NCBI GenBank assembly: GCA_014218235.1
Contig: CM024753.1
Coordinates: 188,208,348 to 188,272,347 of the forward strand
Direction of reading: 5' to 3'
Source of the DNA: Colocasia esculenta
Lineage: Eukaryota > Streptophyta > Magnoliopsida > Alismatales > Araceae
Length of the DNA stretch: 64,000 nucleotides
Shown here: positions 57,798 through 64,000 of the stretch, piece after piece
Layout of the letters: every line of letters begins with the position of its first letter
Numbering within the stretch: the stretch's first letter is position 1
Notes under the pieces: generated by a model
The model's database searches: none
Told to the model about the DNA's origin: nothing
Seen by the model: the letters and a program-made list of their open reading frames with translations, nothing else
Program-made: the position numbers and the translations under genes

Positions 57798-58577
57798 ATG
57801 GCTATCACCCGAGCCCAGGCGAAGGCATCAAATATGATAGAAGGTACTTTACCACTTTATGAATATTCAGCAAGAGTTTTATTTGATTCGGGTGCCTCTC
57901 ATTCTTTCATTTCCGAAGAATTTCTGGATTGTATAGCTCATCCTTTAGAAGAGAAGTCTTGTGAGTTAGTAGTGGAGGTTCCTTCGGGCGAGTTTCTGCT
58001 CACTTCGAGCTATATAGATGAAGCTCCTGTTATGATTGAAGGAAACCAGATGTCGGGTCGGTTGTATGCCCTGCAGTTGTCAGATTATGATATTATCTTG
58101 GGTCTGGATTGGCTTGAGATGTATGGAGCAATGTTAGATTGCAGAAAGAAAAGGATCAGGTTTTGTCATCCTAATGGTGCAGTATTTGAATATCAAGGTA
58201 TGTCTTTTTATACCTCTAAGTTTCTAATTTCTGCAATTAAAGCTAGAAAGTTGATAAATGTTGGGTGTGTGGCTTATCTAGCCTCAGTAAGTCTAGTAGA
58301 AGCTAGTCAGCCAGTGGAAGCAGTTCCTGTGGTTAGGGAATTTGCTGATGTTTTTCCTAAAGATTTGTCTGGTTTAGCTCCATATAGAGAGGTGGACTTT
58401 ACCATTGAGTTGCTGCCAGGTACCATGCCGATCTCTAAAGCTCCATATCGGATGGCACCAGCAGAACTTAAAGAATTGAAAAAGCAGTTAGAAGAGCTGT
58501 TGCAGAAAGGGTTTATTAGACCGAGTCATTCCCCGTGGGGAGCGCCGGTATTATTTGTGAAAAAGAAAGATGGAAGT
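57798..58577 (+). pseudogene. pro: protease and pre-RT region of G, cut by S3
   Basis: An open frame with the retropepsin active site LFDSGASHSFISEEFLD, then DYDIILGLDWLEMYGAMLDC, FADVFPKDLSGLAPYREVDF, LPGTMPISKAPYRMAPAELK and the RT entry FIRPSHSPWGAPVLFVKKKD. It is open up to the S3 insertion after GAAGT (58573-58577). The catalytic Asp-Ser-Gly is present. After S3, RT resumes in frame at 60593. Confidence 0.92.
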
Positions 58578-60587
58578 TGTTGCCCGGTTGGCTAACCCAG
58601 AGGGGGGGTGAATGGGTCTTTAAAGTAATCCTAGCTGATAAAAATCTGAACTCAGAACAAACATAAAGAGTTCTTGAAAGGGATTAGTAATGGTTAGTAA
58701 AAACAGCAATCACACAAAGAAGACAATCACACAACACAGAAATTTATCCTGGTTCGGATCTCCTCTCCTTAGGAGTCCTACGTCCAGTCCCTGAGCAACC
58801 CTCAGGATTTCACAAACTAGGGTACAGTCCCCCTATGGACAAACAACAACCACCCAGCTCAGCTGGTCTTCCTTCACCCCTGAAGGGAACACAACACCCT
58901 GGTACCACCAGGTCTTCCTTTACTCCTGAAGGGAAAAACACCACCCTGGAAACCACCAGGTCTTCCTTCACACATGAAGGGAATAACACAGGAAATTCTT
59001 GAAAGAAAAAGACTAGCCCCTAGATCAAGCTTTTACAAAAACTCAATCTGAAGCTACAAGCACTGAGAGTCGAAGATCTACACAGAGTGCACTCTCTCAG
59101 AACTAAACTAGCTCTTCCTTTTGTTTTATTCACACAGCACAGGGAGCTAAGAGCGAAGATGAAAAGAGTGAATTTTTGGCTCTAGAGAACTTTCGAAGAC
59201 GTGAAAGCTGCAGAGATCTAGCCGCCCTTGAATCAAATTGACTCACTGTTGTCTTCCGAGCTTCATCTTGTATTTGTATCTCTAATTTGAATAAGGACAA
59301 GGAGATGACCGTTGTCTCACGGCTTTGGTGTACGTTAGACTGAAGGATTTGAGGAAGTTTCCTGTCAGCAGTCTTTTGTTCTTTGGAACACGCAAAGTGA
59401 TAAGATCTTCTGAGTTTGCTTGTAGTTCTTTCTGTGTCCAGTGTTGTAGGATATTACATCCTTAAGGTTCTACAAGGTTGAGCTTTAATGGTAGACAGCT
59501 ATACTATCTCCAGATATCAATCAACGTCAGAGCAGATAGACGCAAATATAGTAATAACACTTTATCGTTCTAAAGGATGCATTCAGAGAATACACGAGAA
59601 TGGAAGATATGTTCTGTGTCCATGCAGAGATACGTTCAGTCTTTATTAAATGCATGGCAGTCAAACAGACGAGATGCGACTTTGACTATTCAACGTAGCT
59701 TAAATCAAGGAAAAACATTTAATTAATGGAAACATGACTTATGCAGTCGTTGTGAAAATCTGATAGAATCGTTATTATCAAGTTGCTGTAGACTGATAAG
59801 AAGTCGTTATGATAACTTATGAAATCGTTACCACAACCAAGTCGTTCTATAACAGATGATAAAGGAGATCGTTATGAAACATGGCAAGTCGTTGTAGCTT
59901 TCAAAAGAAATCGTTATGACTTAACAAGTCGTTAAAACTTTCTAAAGAAATCGTTATGATGACTTAACAAGTCGTTAAAACTTTCTAAAGAAATCGTTAT
60001 GATGACTTACAGAATCGTTATAATGAGCAAGTCGTTATAACTTCTGAAGAAGTCGTTACGATAACTTATAGAGTCGTTATAATGAGCAAGTCGTTATAAC
60101 TTCTGAAGAAGTCGTTACGATAACTTACAGAGTCGTTATAATGAGCAAGTCGTTATAACTTCTGAAGAAGTCGTTACGATAACTTACAGAGTCGTTATAA
60201 TGAGCAAGTCGTTATAACTTCTGAAGAAGTCGTTACGATAACTTACAGAGTCGTTATAATGAGCAAGTCGTTATAACTTCTGAAGAAGTCGTTACGATAA
60301 CTTACAGAGTCGTTATAACTTCGACTTGTTTGACACAGCAAGTTTATTCAATCTTTCAAGTAAATCGTTGTTCTGGTGAGGAAATCGTTATAGACAATGA
60401 AGGAATTATTATGGCTCTTCTAAAAAAGATGTATGGAAGACTTACCACAAATGCTTGACTTTCTTTGGGTAATTCCTGTGCTTATGGCTAGATAAACGAG
60501 GTTAGAAAAACTTTTGACAGTGTTTTGTTTATCACCAAAATAGGCAAGTACTTAAATGAAAAGGTCATGGGGATGGACTGTTCATCA
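58578..60587 (-). mobile_element. Solo copia-type LTR S3 inside RT of G
   Basis: TGTTGCCCGG at the left, GTTCATCA at the right. A perfect duplication GAAGT is at 58573-58577 and 60588-60592. The left part (GAGGGGGGGTGAATGGG, TTTATCCTGGTTCGG, AGTCCTACGTCCAGTCCC) is homologous to the LTR of C, so it is a related SIRE/Maximus-type family in the same orientation. The right (U3) half carries TCGTT-type repeats. No internal domain. Confidence 0.9.
59936..60320 (-). repeat. 59-bp tandem repeat, five copies plus a partial, in S3
   Basis: Units start at 60010, 60069, 60128, 60187 and 60246, with a partial at 60305, almost identical. Each includes GAGTCGTTATAATGAGCAAG and CTGAAGAAGTCGTTACGATA. Just upstream (59936-60009) an older, shorter-period version with AAATCGTTATGATGACTTAA is seen. 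Confidence 0.95.
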
Positions 60588-60592
60588 GAAGT

Positions 60593-61809
60593 TTTCGGAT
60601 GTGTATTGATTATAGGAAGTTGAATGATGTGACCATCAAGAATAAGTACCCGTTGCCAAGGATAGATGATCTATTTGATCAGTTGCAATCGGCAAAGGTA
60701 TTTTCTAAAATTGATTTGAGGTTCGGGTACCATCAGTTGAGAATTAAAGAGGAGGATATAGATAAGACAGCTTTCAGAACCAGATATGGTCACTTCGAGT
60801 TTGTGGTTATGCAATTTGGGTTGACTAATGCTCCTGCAGGTTTTATCGATCTAATGAATAGAATTTTTCATCCGTATTTAGACCAATTCATTGTGGTCTT
60901 TATCGATGATATTCTGATTTATTCAGCATCTAAAGAGGAGCATGCAGCTCATTTGAGGTTTACCCTGCATTGTTAAGGGATAACCAATTGTTTGCCAAAT
61001 TCAATAAGTGTGAATTTTGGCTGCAAGAAATTCAGTTTTTGGGTCATGTTATCTCAGCTAAAGGAGTAGCAGTAGACCCAAGTAAAGAGGAAGCAGTGAT
61101 GAAATGGGAAGTGCCTAAAACAATAACCGAGATTAGAAGTTTTCTGGGATTGGCAGGTTATTATAGGCGCTTTATTCAAGATTTTTCTAAGATTGCAGCA
61201 CCTATGACTAAATTGACCAGGAAAAGTGTGCCTTTTGTGTGGTCCGGTGAATGTCAGAAAAGTTTTATGGAATTAAAGAAGAGACTTACATCAGCACCTA
61301 TATTGATATTACCGGCAGGGAGTGGTGGTTTTGTGTTGTATACTGATGCTTCAAGGAGAAGACTTGGCGCAGTGCTTATGCAGCATGGCAAAGTAATAGC
61401 TTATGCGTCCAGGCAATTGAAGCCGGCAGAGGAGAATTACCCCACTCATGATTTGGAATTGGCAGAAGTTGTATTTGCTTTGAAAATGTGGAGGCATTAT
61501 TTGTATGGCGAGAGATTTGAGATCTTTACAGATCATAAAAGCTTGAAGTATATCTTCTCGCAGAAAGATTTAAATCTTCGCCAGCGCAGATGGATTTTAT
61601 ATTTGAAGGATTATGATTTCAGTTTGGCTTACCATTCGGGTAAGGCCAATGTTGTAGCTGATGCCTTGAGTAGAAAGGCATATGTAAGTTTGATGATGAT
61701 TAAAGAATGGAAATTATATGAGGAGGTAGTGGAGAACTCCTTGTATGTGCCCAGTAGTCAGCGACGGGCAGTACTAGCTACTAGTGCGGTTGTATTGGCA
61801 GATAATTGA
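60593..61809 (+). pseudogene. pol: RT (continued) and RNase H of G
   Basis: RT resumes with MCIDYRKLNDVTIKNKYPLP, FSKIDLRFGYHQLRI, MQFGLTNAPAGFIDLMNR and catalytic FIDDILIYS. A one-base loss at about 60967 shifts the frame (ends HLRFTLHC, resumes LRDNQLFAKFNKCEFW). Then come SFLGLAGYYRRFIQDFSK and RNase H with LYTDASRRRLGAVL (GVG changed to RRR), YPTHDLELAEVVFALKMW, FTDHKSLKYIFSQKDLNLRQ and ANVVADALSRKA. The frame closes at 61807-61809 after another shift. A minor part of the catalytic RNase H motif is altered. Confidence 0.92.
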
Positions 61810-62632
61810 AGCTCAGAGAGCAGATGTAAATTTAGCTGAAATTGTGAAAATGGAAGGAGTTACTATTGATGATAATTGTGTGGTCAGGCTCAGAGGCAGG
61901 TTGTTTGTTCCAGCAGAGAGAGAGGTAAAGCAGCGAGTGTTGGAAGAGGCTCATAAATCTAGGTACAATATTCATCCGGGTAGTACTAAAATGTACCATG
62001 ATTTAAGAAAGCATTTCTGGTGGCCTCATATGAAAAATGAAATAGCAGAATTTGTTGCAAGGTGTGCTATCTGTCAGCAGATTAAAGCAGAGCATCAGAA
62101 GCCTGGAGGTTTGTTGCAACCATTGCCCATTCCACAGTGGAAGTGGGATGATATTGCTATGGACTTTGTGGCAGGTTTACCAAGATCGAGTTCTGGGCAT
62201 AATGGAATATGGGTATTTGTTGACAGATTAACCAAGGTGTGCAGATTAGTGGCAGTGAGTATGTCTTGGACAGTGGACAAATTAGCAAGTATTTATGTTG
62301 AAAAGATTGTTCCACTGCATGGTATTCCGAAGACTATTGTATCTGATAGAGATCCAAGATTTACTTCTGGTTTTTGGAGAAGTCTGCAGAGAGTAATTGG
62401 CACCGAGCTGAGGTATAGTTCCACTTATCATCCCCAGACAGATGGTCAAACTGAGAGGACTATCCAGACGATTGAAGATATGTTGCGAGCTTGATGTTTG
62501 GTTTGGGGAGGTAGATGGGAGCATCATTTGGGCATGGTTGAGTTTGCCTAGAATAATAGTTATCATACCAGTCTTGGGATGGCACCGTATGAAGCTTTAT
62601 ATGGAAGGCCATGTAGAACCCCATTGAATTGA
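61784..62632 (+). pseudogene. int: Integrase of G (broken)
   Basis: Integrase inserts element DNA. The zinc domain HHCC is visible: HKSRYNIHPGSTKMYHDLRK, then CAICQQIK. The catalytic core has the first Asp in AMDFVAGLPRSSSGHNGIWV, the second in IVSDRDPRFTSGFW and the Glu in YHPQTDGQTERTIQ. TGA at 62492-62494 ends the main frame. The continuation includes HLGMVEFA*NNSYHTSLGMA (TAG 62549-62551) and a Trp-to-TGA change at 62630-62632. DD-E residues are all present. Confidence 0.92.
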
Positions 62633-62638
62633 CATGAA

Positions 62639-63199
62639 GTGGGAGAAAGGCAGTTAGTGGGTCCTGAATTGATTCAGCAAACCACAGAAATAGTGATGCT
62701 TATTAAAGAAAAATTGCAGGCAGCTCAAAGCAGACAAAAGAGTTATGCAGATATCCGGAGAAGACCACTTCAGTTTGAAGTGAGAGATTTTGTTTTCTTG
62801 AAAGTTTCCCCGAGTAAAGGTATTATGAGGTTTGGTAAGACTGGAAAGTTGAGTCCGAGGTATGTGGGATCTTTCCAAGTAATTGAGAGAATTGGGGAAA
62901 CAGCTTATAGGCTGGATTTTCCAGCAGATTTTGTAGATGTTCATGATATATTTCATGTTTCTATGTTGAGAAAGTGTATTGAAGATCCAGCTCAAATAAT
63001 CAGATATCAAGGTGGTGACCTGAAGCCGGATATGACTATGCCAGAATACCCGGTGCAGATCACAGATCGAAAGATAAAGAAGCTGAGAAATAAAGAAATT
63101 GAGCTAGTTAAAGTGAGATGGGAGAATAGGTTGGGTGGTGAGGATACCTGGGAGTTAGCCGAGGAAATGGCTAAGGGGTATCCCTATCTGTTTGAATAA
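62639..63199 (+). pseudogene. Integrase C-terminal domain and chromodomain of G
   Basis: A 186-codon frame with AAQSRQKSYADIRRRPLQFE, the GPY/F-like module (LSPRYVGSFQVIERIGETAY) and VHDIFHVSMLRKC. The end, PVQITDRKIKKLRNKEIELV, then KVRWENRLGGEDTWELAEEM, is the Tekay-type chromodomain, known to direct integration toward heterochromatin by reading histone marks. It stops at 63197-63199. It is in frame with the core once the stops are ignored. The aromatic cage appears incomplete, which is common in this group. Confidence 0.9.
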
Positions 63200-63315
63200 A
63201 CTTTTGTATTTCTTTTTAGATGATAGTGCTTGTAAGGGTGTATATGTATAAGTTGTTTAACTTTGAGTTGTGTTATGAATTTCGAGGTCGAAATTTTCTT
63301 TTTAGATGATAGTAA
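63200..63315 (+). other. 3' untranslated end of G with a duplicated 19-bp word
   Basis: TTTCTTTTTAGATGATAGT occurs at 63209-63227 and 63295-63313, directly before the LTR. Between them is TTTCGAGGTCGAAATT, the usual pre-LTR word of this lineage. The same TTTCTTTTTAG(A/G)TGATA stretch occurs at the end of B's internal domain and, shorter, in E's. Confidence 0.8.
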
Positions 63316-64000
63316 TGTAACGTCGCGTGCTTTTCGGATCCAAGAGGATCATGTGTGTAATGGTTGCGATGGCCGTTGTGAGGCCAGTGTGAGTTGGTTG
63401 TGTGGAATGTGTGGTTTGGATGTGTGGCTTGTTCAGGTGAGGTACAGGTTTGGTCCTGAAATGAAATAGGACCTGCTGCAGTTGAGTTGGAGTTGGCGGC
63501 CAGGGGTGGTCGTTGACTTGTTGGCGTCCAGGTAGGTTGCCGTTGACTGCATGAACTAAGCGACAGTAGATGTGGACGTTTATGGTGGCGGTTGTTCTAG
63601 GCGGTAGAGGGGTTGACGCCAACCTGAGAATTCTGCAGGTTATAGGGCCACCCGAGGGCAGGTTCTTCACCTGGTTCTCTCTCCCTCTTGCCCCAGCTTC
63701 ACGCCCCCGTGTCCCTAAAGCTTCCAACAGGTACAGAAGGGTGGTTGAAGGATCGTGGGATGTGTGGCATTGCCGAATCGCGCGAGGAAACGTCGTCGCG
63801 TGGTGCAATTCCCGTGGGAGCTCGCAGAGGGTTCGGTGTGAACCGGGAGATTTCGGGAGGTTTAAGCGTGTTCTGAGGTAGGGAATAACCCTTGTAGCTC
63901 CTGTAGGTCGTGATAATGTAATTAGATAACATGAATCTGCATGAAAAAGGTGATTTTGGGTCATGGTATCCATGCGGGGGATAATGGGTGGTTTGATGAA
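63316..64000 (+). mobile_element. 3' LTR of G, first 685 bp
   Basis: Starts TGTAACGTCGCGTGC. From about 63790 it matches the 5' LTR (54618 on) with few differences. The first 470 bp are absent from the 5' LTR. They carry CG-bearing words of the U3 type, with GACGTTTA and GGGTTGACGCC near 63570-63620. Confidence 0.9.

Larger units (their letters stand above)
54615..64000 (+). mobile_element. Ty3/gypsy Tekay-type retrotransposon G, 3' LTR runs off the window
   Basis: 5' LTR 54615-56442, PBS, gag, protease, RT, RNase H, integrase and chromodomain, then the 3' LTR from 63316. The order and the C-terminal chromodomain make it a Tekay/Del chromovirus. It inserted into F. The coding part has at least eight stops and several frameshifts, and RT is split by solo LTR S3. 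The 5' LTR lacks 470 bp present in the 3' LTR. Confidence 0.93.

Noticed and set aside
60010..60320. CRISPR-like direct repeats
   Set aside because: The 59-bp units are contiguous tandem copies without unique spacers, in a plant LTR.

Overview
This is a stretch of plant nuclear genome made almost entirely of nested transposable elements. I recognise no host protein gene, no rRNA gene and no intact tRNA gene. The element types point to an angiosperm with a large, repeat-rich genome: Tekay/Del chromovirus Ty3/gypsy elements with a C-terminal chromodomain, Tat-lineage Ty3/gypsy elements, a SIRE/Maximus-type Ty1/copia element, an L1-clade LINE, a tRNA-derived SINE and a TA-flanked MITE. A monocot is possible, but the sequence alone does not prove it.

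Left block (1-19534). The 3' end of a Tat element (T1, + strand; pieces 9000-9247 and 17950-19534, 3' LTR 18820-19534) was hit twice. Element A is a decayed Tekay gag-pol element on the - strand (1-8999, 5' LTR 7195-8999); its gag is split by solo LTR S1 (2749-6387). Element B (9248-17949, - strand) has two LTRs of about 3.1 kb around a 2.5 kb internal domain with no gag or pol. T1 keeps an antisense reading frame with its own TATA box (17950-18320, continuing at 9149-9247).

Middle block (19535-29969). This older AT-rich sequence carries a MITE (20375-20572), a GC-rich promoter-like island (about 20690-21290), a pyrimidine tract, a SINE with a 12-bp target duplication (22256-22524), a solo LTR (24434-26753) and a 5'-truncated LINE (26860-28978, - strand).

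Right block (29970-64000) is a five-deep nest still open at the right edge. Tat element T2 (+) has a very young, pol-less copia element C (30314-35088, - strand) in its 5' LTR. T2 is cut at 39020 by E, a non-coding element of B's family (+), which holds solo LTR D (43256-46542). E's 3' LTR is cut at 48514 by F, a non-coding, GC-rich, repeat-filled element (- strand). F is cut at 54615 by G, a near-complete but mutated Tekay gag-pol element (+). G's reverse transcriptase is cut by copia-type solo LTR S3 (58578-60587).

The nest probably works as a parasitic community. A- and G-like elements encode Gag, protease, RT, RNase H and integrase. B, E and F, which keep LTRs and (where visible) primer sites but no genes, could only move with proteins supplied in trans. 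The most unusual signal is that LTRs of several families, including the unrelated copia LTR, carry short CpG-containing inverted repeats. These have family-specific arms of about 7-14 nt around loops often close to 10 nt, and many lie in the U3 part of the LTR. All homology statements come from reading the sequence; no database search was run.
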